64,000 nucleotides of DNA, from positions 496,001 to 560,000 of the forward strand of contig NZ_CP170386.1 in NCBI RefSeq assembly GCF_042468235.1. Reading direction: 5' to 3'. Under the pieces are notes generated by a model. That model had not been told where the DNA came from and ran no database searches. It saw only the letters and a program-made list of their open reading frames with translations. Shown here piece by piece: positions 16,986 through 24,735 of the stretch; within the stretch, counting starts at the first letter, position 1; each line of letters starts with the position of its first letter. The translations under genes and the position numbers were made by a program. This DNA comes from Lonepinella sp042468235. Lineage in GTDB: Bacteria; Pseudomonadota; Gammaproteobacteria; Enterobacterales; Pasteurellaceae.

Positions 16986-18119
16986 TTATTGCAATGGTGG
17001 TACAGGTTTGCCAATTTTGGCATAAAATTCCACCACAAAATCCTCAAAACGATCTTGTTCAATAGCAGTACGAATCTGTTCCATCAAGCGTTGATAATAA
17101 CGTAAATTATGGATTGTATTCAGTCTTGCCCCCAAAATTTCACCGCACTTATCCAAATGATATAAATAAGATTTGGTGTAATGTTTACAGGTGTAACAAT
17201 CACATTCAGGATCTAGCGTGCTAGTATCATCACGATATTTCGCATTACGAATTTTCACAATGCCGTCTGATACAAACAAATGTCCATTACGTGCGTTACG
17301 AGTCGGCATCACGCAATCAAACATATCAATCCCACGGCGAACGCCCTCGACTAAATCTTCAGGTTTTCCTACGCCCATTAAATAACGCGGTTTATCTTGC
17401 GGCAATAATGGATTTACAAATTCCAAAATGCGGTGCATTTCTTGTTTCGGTTCACCCACCGCCAAACCGCCTACTGCATAACCGTCAAAGCCAATATTCA
17501 CTAAGCCATCAATGGAAATTTTGCGTAATTCTTCAAAAGTACCGCCTTGCACAATACCAAATAACGCATTTTGATTTTCCAACTCATCAAACCGCTGACG
17601 GCTACGTTTTGCCCAACGCAATGACATTTCCATGGAGTTTTTAGCATAATCAAAGGTGGCAGGATAAGGTGTACATTCATCAAAAATCATCACAATATCC
17701 GACCCAAGATCGTATTGAATTTCCATAGATTTTTCAGGGGACAAAAAAATCTTTTCACCGCTAATCGGATTTTGGAAGTGTACCCCTTCTTCTTTGATTT
17801 TGCGTAATTTACCTAAGCTAAACACCTGAAAACCGCCAGAATCGGTCAAAATCGGTCTATGCCATTGCATAAAATCGTGTAAATCACCATGTTTACGCAT
17901 CACTTCCTGCCCTGGGCGTAGCCATAGATGAAAGGTATTACCAAGTAAAATTTCCGCCCCCGTGGCACGCACTTCTTCGGGGGTCATACCTTTGACAGTG
18001 CCGTAAGTTCCCACTGGCATAAAGGCGGGGGTTTGGACGGTAAAGTCGCCTTGTGGACGGGTGAAGATCATTTCGCCACGGCGGGCAGATCCGTTAGTTT
18101 TTTTTAAATTAAATTTCAT
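16986..18119 (-). CDS. tgt: Queuine tRNA-ribosyltransferase (tRNA-guanine transglycosylase)
   Basis: Tgt swaps guanine 34 for preQ1 in GUN anticodons, the first tRNA-bound step to queuosine. The 377-aa protein has the substrate loop LTDSGGFQVFSLGKLRKI with the catalytic Asp, DIVMIFDECTPYP, the second active-site Asp in GIDMFDCVMPTRNARNGHLF, and the zinc site CDCYTCKHYTKSYLYHL. An AAAGGAAAA ribosome-binding site precedes the ATG. QueA, the next enzyme, is encoded upstream on the same strand, but 627 bases of structured non-coding DNA separate them. In most gamma-proteobacteria queA-tgt is tightly spaced, so this gap is unusual. Confidence 0.97.
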   Translation of the reverse strand: MKFNLKKTNGSARRGEMIFTRPQGDFTVQTPAFMPVGTYGTVKGMTPEEVRATGAEILLGNTFHLWLRPGQEVMRKHGDLHDFMQWHRPILTDSGGFQVFSLGKLRKIKEEGVHFQNPISGEKIFLSPEKSMEIQYDLGSDIVMIFDECTPYPATFDYAKNSMEMSLRWAKRSRQRFDELENQNALFGIVQGGTFEELRKISIDGLVNIGFDGYAVGGLAVGEPKQEMHRILEFVNPLLPQDKPRYLMGVGKPEDLVEGVRRGIDMFDCVMPTRNARNGHLFVSDGIVKIRNAKYRDDTSTLDPECDCYTCKHYTKSYLYHLDKCGEILGARLNTIHNLRYYQRLMEQIRTAIEQDRFEDFVVEFYAKIGKPVPPLQ

Positions 18120-18198
18120 AGTTTTCCTTTTCGAATAAACAGTTCGATGGTGTTTTTTGTTTAAAATTGTTTTTTATAAATTTGTGTTTTTTATTACA

Positions 18199-18401
18199 AT
18201 CGGGTTTCGCCGATGGCGACTTACTTTTTCTTTGCTTGTGCAAAGCAAAAGTAAGCAAAAAGAAAGCACACCCCAACTTTGCCTTGTTCCCTGAAAATGT
18301 TTTAATTTGCTTAACGGAAAATGGCTGAACTCGCTTCGCTCAGACAGACGCCATTTTCCTACAAATTAAAACATTTTCAGGCGGCAAACATGGGGACCCC
18401 A
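18199..18401 (+). repeat. Structured repeat element, left half (about 200 nt)
   Basis: The order on the plus strand is: ATCGGGTTTCGCCGATGG; a hairpin around CTTTGC-TTGT-GCAAAG; a GCAAAAAGAAAGCACACCCC tract; then a long stem-loop. The outer stem is 19 perfect pairs (18291-18309 with 18362-18380). The inner stem is 10 perfect pairs, GGAAAATGGC (18316-18325) with GCCATTTTCC (18350-18359). Joints are CTTAAC and TA, and the apical loop contains GCTTCGCTCAGACAG. It ends GGCGGC and GGGGACCCCA. The reverse complement of 18516-18717 repeats the same blocks and loops with different stems. Confidence 0.8.
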
Positions 18402-18415
18402 TTTTATTTTCAATA

Positions 18416-18465
18416 CCTAGCACTAGCGTACTAGGTTACGTATAGTCACGCTACTCCGTAGCTTA
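18416..18465 (+). repeat. 50-nt two-hairpin intergenic element, copy B
   Basis: Hairpin 1 is CCTAGCAC / GTACTAGG with loop TAGC (one C-A mismatch). The 14-nt joint TTACGTATAGTCAC follows, then hairpin 2 GCTAC / GTAGC with loop TCC (18450-18462). Spacing is identical to copy A at 12941-12990, and the stems differ in compensating ways. It lies between the two head-to-head halves of the larger repeat. Confidence 0.7.
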
Positions 18466-18515
18466 GGACAAAATCTCAATTTCTTCACCGCACTTTTATT
18501 TATATTCGTTCAAAT

Positions 18516-18717
18516 TGGGGTCCCCGTCTGAGCCGCCTGAGCGTTTTGGTATTTTTAGCTAAATTTTGCCTGTCTGAGCGAAGCAAGTTCAAAATTTAGC
18601 GTTAAGAAAATACCAAATAAGCGAAGAAAAGCGGTGAAGTCGGGGCGTGTTTTCTTTTGCCTACTTTTCTTTGCACGAGCAAAGAAAAGTACGGTCGCCC
18701 ATCGGGCGAAACCCGAT
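18516..18717 (-). repeat. Structured repeat element, right half (inverted)
   Basis: Read on the minus strand, this has the block order of 18199-18401: ATCGGGTTTCGCCCGATGG; hairpin ACTTTTCTTTGC-TCGT-GCAAAGAAAAGT; GGCAAAAGAAAACACGCCCC; then a long stem-loop. Its outer stem pairs AAAATACCAAA (18607-18617) with 18545-18555. Its inner stem pairs CAAAATTTAGC (18590-18600) with 18558-18568. The joints are CTTAAC and TA and the loop contains GCTTCGCTCAGACAG, as in the left half, but the stem sequences are unrelated. Together the halves fill most of the 627-base queA-tgt gap. Confidence 0.8.
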
Positions 18718-18746
18718 TTTAATTATCAAAGAAAAGTGCTATTTAA

Positions 18747-19829
18747 TTACCCAACATCCCGATTCTTCGTAATAAACATCGCATCCCCATAACTAAAAAA
18801 CCGATACCGATTTTCCACCGCACTTTTATACGCAGCCATCACATTCTCATACCCCGCAAACGCCGACACCAACATAATCAACGTACTTTCTGGCAAATGA
18901 AAATTAGTAATCAAACAATCTACTACCCGAAATTTTTTCCCTGGGTAAATAAAAATTGAAGTATCGGAAAAATATGGCTCAATAATCTGCGAACAGCCTT
19001 TTTCTTCCGCAAATAACGCCGCACTTTCCAGCGAACGTACCGAAGTTGTCCCCACTGCAATCACACGTTTACCTGCCGATTTTGTAGCTAATACCGCATC
19101 GACCACATCTTGTGGCACTTCCACATATTCCGCGTGCATCTGGTGATCTTCAATTTTTTCCACTCGCACAGGTTGGAATGTTCCCGCCCCAACGTGCAAG
19201 GTAACAAAGGCAAAATTCACCCCTTTGGCTTTTAATTTTGCTAACAATTCATCATCAAAATGCAAACCAGCGGTCGGAGCTGCCACTGCCCCAGGGATTT
19301 TGTTATACACCGTTTGATAACGCTCTTGATCCGCTTCTTCATCGGGACGATCAATATAAGGCGGTAATGGAATATGTCCGATTTTATTCAATACGTCTAA
19401 AACCGCGGTGTTTTTATCGGCAATTTCTAATTCAAACAACGCCCCTTGACGACCAAGCATCGTAACCGCAATGCCGTTATTTTCGCCAAGTTTATCTTCA
19501 CCCAACACTAAAACCGCCCCGTTTTTTGGGGCTTTACTGGAACGAATATGGGCTAAAAATGTGCTTTCACTCAATACCCGTTCAACTAGCACTTCAACCT
19601 TGCCGCCACTGACTTTCCGCCCAAACATACGGGCAGGAATGACACGAGTATTGTTAAATACCAACAAATCGCCAGCATTGACTAAATCCAATACATCGGC
19701 AAAAGTGCGGTGAAAAATTTCACCGTTTTGACCATTTAATTGCAACAAACGGCTTGAAGTACGGTCAGGTTTCGGATAACGAGCAATCAGCTCATCGGGT
19801 AAATCAAAATAAAAATCGGATACCAGCAT
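18747..19829 (-). CDS. queA: S-adenosylmethionine:tRNA ribosyltransferase-isomerase
   Basis: QueA transfers and rearranges the ribosyl group of SAM onto preQ1-tRNA to give epoxyqueuosine. The 360-aa protein has the usual start MLVSDFYFDLPDELIARYPKPDR. Family blocks include NNTRVIPARMFGRK, GHIPLPPYIDRPDEEADQERYQTVYNKIPGAVAAPTAGLHFD, THVGAGTF-like TLHVGAGTFQPVR, and the end AYKSAVENRYRFFSYGDAMF. Two uptake signals lie inside (18817-18825, 19703-19711). It is divergent from holC and upstream of tgt in the same pathway, separated by the repeat-filled spacer, which may or may not break the operon. Confidence 0.97.
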   Translation of the reverse strand: MLVSDFYFDLPDELIARYPKPDRTSSRLLQLNGQNGEIFHRTFADVLDLVNAGDLLVFNNTRVIPARMFGRKVSGGKVEVLVERVLSESTFLAHIRSSKAPKNGAVLVLGEDKLGENNGIAVTMLGRQGALFELEIADKNTAVLDVLNKIGHIPLPPYIDRPDEEADQERYQTVYNKIPGAVAAPTAGLHFDDELLAKLKAKGVNFAFVTLHVGAGTFQPVRVEKIEDHQMHAEYVEVPQDVVDAVLATKSAGKRVIAVGTTSVRSLESAALFAEEKGCSQIIEPYFSDTSIFIYPGKKFRVVDCLITNFHLPESTLIMLVSAFAGYENVMAAYKSAVENRYRFFSYGDAMFITKNRDVG

Positions 19830-19966
19830 AAATTAACATCAGTCTTAATTTTAAATGTGCGATAGTCTATTGTGATTTTCTTTTTAGTACAAGCAAAAAC
19901 CTTTATTTATTAGCATTTTTTCGCTAGAATTAAACGCTTAATCTGATTACAAAAAACAACAGCCAA

Positions 19967-20407
19967 ATGTCAAAAATTGCTAAATTTTATCTACTCAAAC
20001 AATCCCAATCGCAACATGATCTTTCAGAATCAGAGCTATTGGCTTGTGATCTGTCCGCTCAATTATGGCGACAAGGACAGCGTGTGTTAATCGCCTGCCA
20101 AAGCGAACAACAAGCGTTAAATTTAGATGAAGCCTTATGGGCAAGAGATCCCGAGCAATTTGTACCGCACAATTTATCTGGCGAAGTAACCAATTTCGCC
20201 ACCCCGATAGAAATTAGCTGGATCGGCAAACGCAACGCCCAACGGCGAGATGTGTTGATTAATTTACAACAAACTATTCCTGATTATGTGTCGGCGTTTA
20301 ATCAAGTAATTGATTTTGTGCCAGCAGACGAACAACAAAAAGCCATTGCCCGAGAACGGTATAAACAATATCGACAAATGGGGTGGCAGATGGAGATGGT
20401 GGAATAA
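19967..20407 (+). CDS. holC: DNA polymerase III subunit chi
   Basis: Chi links the clamp loader (through psi) to single-stranded DNA-binding protein at the replication fork. The 146-aa protein shows AKFYLLKQ, SAQLWRQGQRVLIACQSEQQALNLDEALWARDPEQFVPHNLSGE and ERYKQYRQMGWQ, the characteristic chi pattern, and the length is right. In enterobacteria and Haemophilus holC lies near valS. Here a small broken gene and a PIN-like gene separate the two. The stop is one base from the next ATG, indicating the downstream small gene was once translated from the same message. Confidence 0.92.
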   Translation: MSKIAKFYLLKQSQSQHDLSESELLACDLSAQLWRQGQRVLIACQSEQQALNLDEALWARDPEQFVPHNLSGEVTNFATPIEISWIGKRNAQRRDVLINLQQTIPDYVSAFNQVIDFVPADEQQKAIARERYKQYRQMGWQMEMVE

Positions 20408-20408
20408 A

Positions 20409-20575
20409 ATGACCAAAGACGAACTACTCAAAAAACACAACAATATGCTGATTTTATGGAAAGCGTGGATGGACGAGAAGAAAAAGCACGAAGTTTTAAC
20501 GTTTCAACGTCCGAATGCACGATTGTCGATCATTATCCTGACGGCAGGGAAGTTGTGATTGGCTATGCAAAATAA
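20409..20575 (+). pseudogene. Small unknown gene with an apparent -1 frame break
   Basis: An ATG one base after the holC stop starts MTKDELLKKHNNMLILWKAWMDEKKK, with GGTGGAA as a likely ribosome-binding site. In this frame translation ends at 20558 with an unconvincing tail. In the -1 frame the DNA reads TIVDHYPDGREVVIGYAK and stops at 20573-20575, which looks much more like real protein. The shift probably falls in or after the GAAAAAG run (20480-20486). Read through, the product would be about 55 residues. It may be a disabled gene, a sequencing error or a recoding site; GAAAAAG is not the canonical A-AAA-AAG. I do not recognise the family. Confidence 0.5.
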
Positions 20576-20593
20576 TTTTTACAGGAGATTATT

Positions 20594-21790
20594 ATGAGTA
20601 ATATAAGTACTGAATTTCAATGGGCAATTCCTTTATCTGAATCTCAGAAAGCTGAAATTTGGAAAGAGGCTATTTTGACAGTTGATGCTAATGTTCTTTT
20701 GGATTTATATAGATATCATAAAAATACAAGCGATAGCATATTAAGTAGCTTAAAAGAATTTGGTGAACGATTGTGGATATCTCATCAGGCAATGAGAGAA
20801 TTTTTTAATAACAGAGAAAAGGTTATTATTGATAGTGTGAATAATATTATGGATTCGAACGCATTTCTTGACAAATTAAACTCAGAAATAGATGAAATTT
20901 CAAAAAAAAATAGATCTATATCTAAGCAGTTTATTAACGCAATCAAAGAAGAGATTTGTAAAAGTGTAGATTCTATTTTAAATAAAGATAAACATTGTTT
21001 TATTAATATAGGTTTTTCTCTAGATTACGATCCAATCTTGAATGAAATTATTGAACTTTTTGGTAATAGATTAGGTAATAAACCCAAGAAAGATGAATTA
21101 GATAAACTAAAAAAAGAAGCTGAAGAAAGAATAATAAATAAAATACCACCAGGCTATAAAGACAGTCGTAAAGATGGGGATAGAAAATATGGTGATTATT
21201 TGTTATGGAAACAAATATTAGAGTATGGTAAAGAGAAAAATAAGCCTATTATATTTATAACGTCAGAGCAGAAAGAAGATTGGTGGGATATTAAATCTGG
21301 TAAGACGATAGGATTACGTAAGGAATTAAAACAGGAAGCTTGGGAATATTTACAGCAACCTATTGTTGCATATGAAACAGATCGTTTTTTAGAATTTTCT
21401 CAAAAAATGAATCCAGATAACCATACATTGAATGAAGCAATTGAAGAAATTCAACAGAATAAATTACCTATAGTAAATAATGTTGAACAGAAAATGGAAA
21501 TAGCTAATTCCTATTCTAATATAGGATATATAAGTTTTCATATAAATAGAGATTCTAGTTATTTTACTGTGAGTGGACATTTTCAACCAATATTGGATGA
21601 TATTCCTAAAATTACAGTTGAATTACTATCTAGCCCTAATGAAACAACTGAAGGGATAAATATATTAGCTAGAACAGGAACAAATTATGATTTTAACGTT
21701 CATTTTAAGTCTTATAATACCCAATTAAAAGCGGGTTTATATACATTTAAATATTCTGCATGTATAACGGAAAATGATGTTAGTAAATAA
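20594..21790 (+). CDS. PIN-like domain protein (DUF4935/PIN_8 type)
   Basis: The 398-aa protein has a PIN-type nuclease core: Asp31 in ILTVDANVLLDLYRY, Glu69 in SHQAMREFFNNR, Asp201 in KYGDYLLWKQIL and Asp229/Asp232 in IIFITSEQKEDWWD, at the ends of strands as expected for metal-binding acids. A helical lysine-rich insert (residues 80-190) and a C-terminal beta-rich region (about 310-395) follow. Relatives are large PIN-like proteins frequent in defence islands and probably cleave RNA. Codon use is much more AT-rich than the adjoining valS, and no uptake signal lies in it. AGGAG precedes the ATG. It interrupts holC-valS, suggesting acquisition. Confidence 0.75.
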   Translation: MSNISTEFQWAIPLSESQKAEIWKEAILTVDANVLLDLYRYHKNTSDSILSSLKEFGERLWISHQAMREFFNNREKVIIDSVNNIMDSNAFLDKLNSEIDEISKKNRSISKQFINAIKEEICKSVDSILNKDKHCFINIGFSLDYDPILNEIIELFGNRLGNKPKKDELDKLKKEAEERIINKIPPGYKDSRKDGDRKYGDYLLWKQILEYGKEKNKPIIFITSEQKEDWWDIKSGKTIGLRKELKQEAWEYLQQPIVAYETDRFLEFSQKMNPDNHTLNEAIEEIQQNKLPIVNNVEQKMEIANSYSNIGYISFHINRDSSYFTVSGHFQPILDDIPKITVELLSSPNETTEGINILARTGTNYDFNVHFKSYNTQLKAGLYTFKYSACITENDVSK

Positions 21791-21810
21791 AATTTAAGAG
21801 AAAACAACCA

Positions 21811-24675
21811 ATGACACAAAACCTTCAAATGGCAGACCGCTTTGAGCCGTCTGCGGTAGAACAAGCCTTGTATCGCCACTGGGAAGAACAAGGGTATTTT
21901 AAACCAAGCGAAGATGAGAGCAAACCTGGCTACTGTATCGCTATTCCGCCACCGAATGTAACGGGCTCACTCCATATGGGACACGCTTTCCAGCAAACTT
22001 TAATGGATACACTGATCCGTTTTAACCGTATGGAAGGCAATAATACGCTGTGGCAGACTGGTACTGACCACGCTGGGATTGCGACCCAAATGGTGGTGGA
22101 ACGCAAGATTGCGGCGGAAGAAGGCAAAACTCGCCACGATTATGGGCGTGAAGCCTTTATCAACAAAATTTGGGACTGGAAAGCCTATTCGGGCGGTACG
22201 ATCAGCCAGCAAATGCGACGTTTGGGCAACTCGATCGACTGGGATCGTGAGCGTTTTACTATGGACGATGGGCTGTCTAATGCGGTGAAAGAAGTGTTTG
22301 TGCGTTTGCACGAAGAAGGCTTAATTTACCGTGGCAAACGCCTTGTGAACTGGGATCCGAAATTGCATACCGCCATTTCCGATTTGGAAGTGGAAAACAA
22401 AGAGAGCAAAGGTTCGCTTTGGCATTTCCGCTATCCGTTAGCGAATGGGGCGAAAACCGCAGAAGGCAAGGATTATTTGGTGGTGGCGACCACTCGCCCT
22501 GAAACCGTACTCGGCGATACGGCGGTGGCGGTTCACCCTGAAGATGAGCGTTATCAATCGCTTATCGGTAAGTCGGTGATTTTGCCGTTGGCGAACCGTG
22601 AAATCCCGATTGTGGCGGACGATTATGTGGATCGTGAGTTCGGTACAGGTTGCGTGAAAATCACTCCAGCCCACGATTTCAACGACTACGAAGTGGGCAA
22701 ACGCCATAATTTGCCGATGGTCAATGTGATGACTTTGAATGCGGATATTCGTGCGGAAGCGGAAATTGTCGGTTCAGACGGTAAAATTTTGGAAAATTAC
22801 ACCGCACTTATTCCTGCGGATTATCAAGGTTTAGAGCGTTTTGCCGCTCGTAAAAAAGTGGTCGCTGATTTTGAAGCACTCGGACTTTTAGAAGAGATCA
22901 AACCGCACGATCTCAAAGTACCTTATGGCGACCGTGGCGGCGTGCCGATTGAGCCGATGCTGACCGATCAGTGGTATGTGAGCGTGAAACCGTTGGCGGA
23001 AGTGGCGACTAAAGCGGTGGAAAACGGTGAAATTCAATTTGTGCCGAAACAGTATGAAAACCTGTATTTCTCGTGGATGCGTGATATTCAAGACTGGTGT
23101 ATTTCTCGCCAACTTTGGTGGGGACATCGTATTCCTGCGTGGTATGACGAAGCGGGCAATGTGTATGTGGCACGCTCCGAAGAAGAAGTGCGGGCGAAAC
23201 ATAATTTGCCTGCCGATCTTGCCTTAAAACAAGATGAAGACGTGTTAGATACCTGGTTCTCATCGGGCTTGTGGACGTTCTCAACCCTTGGCTGGCCAGA
23301 ACAAACCAAAGAATTGCGTATGTATCACCCAACGGACGTGCTGATTACGGGCTTTGACATCATTTTCTTCTGGGTTGCACGAATGATTATGTTCACAATG
23401 CACTTTATCAAAGACGAAAATGGCAAACCGCAAGTGCCGTTCAAAACCGTGTACGTTACGGGCTTGATTCGTGATGAAAATGGGCAAAAAATGTCTAAAT
23501 CGAAAGGCAACGTGCTTGATCCGATTGATATGATTGACGGCATTTCGCTGGAAGATTTGCTTGAAAAACGTACAGGCAATATGATGCAGCCACAACTGGC
23601 GGAAAAAATCGCTAAAGCGACCAAAAAAGAGTTTGTAGACGGCATTGCCCCACACGGCACGGACGCACTGCGTTTCACCTTGGCAGCCTTGGCGAGCAAC
23701 GGACGTGATATTAACTGGGATATGAAACGCCTTGAAGGTTATCGCAATTTCTGCAACAAATTGTGGAACGGCAGCCGTTTTGTTCTGACTAACGACAAAC
23801 TGGATTTATCGGCTGGTGATGTAGAATTGTCGGTTGCAGATCGCTGGATTATTTCCACGTTCAACCGCACCGTGAACGAGTTCCGCACCGCCTTAAGTCA
23901 ATACCGCTTTGACTTGGCAGCCAACGCCATTTACGACTTCACTTGGAATCAGTTCTGCGACTGGTATTTGGAACTCACCAAACCTGTGTTTGCAAATGGT
24001 ACAGACGCACAAAAACGTGGTGCAAGCCAAACCTTGGTGCAAGTGCTTGAGCAACTACTTCGCCTAGCTCACCCGATTATGCCATTTATCACCGAAGAAA
24101 TTTGGCAAAAAGTGAAAGGCTTTGTAGGCGTGAGCGGTGAAACTATTATGTTGCAACCGTTCCCGAAAGCAAACGATGCCAAACTTGACGCACAAGCAGA
24201 AAAAGAGATTGAATTCTTAAAAGAAATCATCGTCGCCGTGCGTAATATCCGTGCCGAAAGCAACATCGCCCCAAGCAAAGGCTTAGATTTATTGCTCAGA
24301 AATGTGGACACAGAAAATTGCAAAACCTTGCAAAAAAATGACCGCACATTGAAAGCTTTAGCTAAATTAGATGATGTGAAAGTGCTTGCGGACGGCGAAA
24401 AAGCCCCATTGTCGGTAGCAAAACTAGTCGGTAAAACCGAATTGCTCGTACCGATGGCAGGTTTTATCAACAAAGAAGCCGAACTTGCAAGACTTACCAA
24501 AGAAATTGAAAAACTCAACTGCGAAGTGGCGAGAATTGAAGCGAAACTTTCTAATGAAGCCTTTGTGGCAAAAGCGCCTGAGCAAGTGATTGCGAAAGAA
24601 AGGGAGAAGATGCAAGGGTATCGGGAAGGGATTGAGAAGTTAGTGAGCCAGCAAGCAGAAATTGAAGCGTTGTAG
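21811..24675 (+). CDS. valS: Valine--tRNA ligase
   Basis: ValRS charges tRNA-Val. The 954-aa class I synthetase has IPPPNVTGSLHMGHA (HIGH motif, residues near 46-60), the editing domain with ATTRPETVLGDTAVAVHPEDERY, DTWFSSGLWTFSTLGWPEQ, and KMSKSKGNVLDP (KMSKS motif). The C-terminus has the ValRS-specific coiled coil (LARLTKEIEKLNCEVARIEAKLSNEAFVAKAPEQVIAKEREK). Its GC-richer codons contrast strongly with the AT-rich genes on both sides. One uptake signal lies at 22801-22809. In H. influenzae Rd I recall the HindIII restriction-modification genes next to valS, so this locus appears to be a recurrent insertion site. Confidence 0.98.
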   Translation: MTQNLQMADRFEPSAVEQALYRHWEEQGYFKPSEDESKPGYCIAIPPPNVTGSLHMGHAFQQTLMDTLIRFNRMEGNNTLWQTGTDHAGIATQMVVERKIAAEEGKTRHDYGREAFINKIWDWKAYSGGTISQQMRRLGNSIDWDRERFTMDDGLSNAVKEVFVRLHEEGLIYRGKRLVNWDPKLHTAISDLEVENKESKGSLWHFRYPLANGAKTAEGKDYLVVATTRPETVLGDTAVAVHPEDERYQSLIGKSVILPLANREIPIVADDYVDREFGTGCVKITPAHDFNDYEVGKRHNLPMVNVMTLNADIRAEAEIVGSDGKILENYTALIPADYQGLERFAARKKVVADFEALGLLEEIKPHDLKVPYGDRGGVPIEPMLTDQWYVSVKPLAEVATKAVENGEIQFVPKQYENLYFSWMRDIQDWCISRQLWWGHRIPAWYDEAGNVYVARSEEEVRAKHNLPADLALKQDEDVLDTWFSSGLWTFSTLGWPEQTKELRMYHPTDVLITGFDIIFFWVARMIMFTMHFIKDENGKPQVPFKTVYVTGLIRDENGQKMSKSKGNVLDPIDMIDGISLEDLLEKRTGNMMQPQLAEKIAKATKKEFVDGIAPHGTDALRFTLAALASNGRDINWDMKRLEGYRNFCNKLWNGSRFVLTNDKLDLSAGDVELSVADRWIISTFNRTVNEFRTALSQYRFDLAANAIYDFTWNQFCDWYLELTKPVFANGTDAQKRGASQTLVQVLEQLLRLAHPIMPFITEEIWQKVKGFVGVSGETIMLQPFPKANDAKLDAQAEKEIEFLKEIIVAVRNIRAESNIAPSKGLDLLLRNVDTENCKTLQKNDRTLKALAKLDDVKVLADGEKAPLSVAKLVGKTELLVPMAGFINKEAELARLTKEIEKLNCEVARIEAKLSNEAFVAKAPEQVIAKEREKMQGYREGIEKLVSQQAEIEAL

Positions 24676-24735
24676 TTATCTTATACATTCTATATTGCTA
24701 ATTAAGTAATATAGTTATTTTGAATAAAAAACATT

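Noticed and set aside
20480..20486. Programmed -1 frameshift heptamer in the small gene after holC
   Set aside because: GAAAAAG is not the canonical slippery heptamer and no stimulatory hairpin or upstream Shine-Dalgarno stands out. A mutation or sequencing error is as likely.
22000..24615. Several long antisense frames opposite valS
   Set aside because: They arise from the GC-richer codon pattern of valS and have no family resemblance or start signals.
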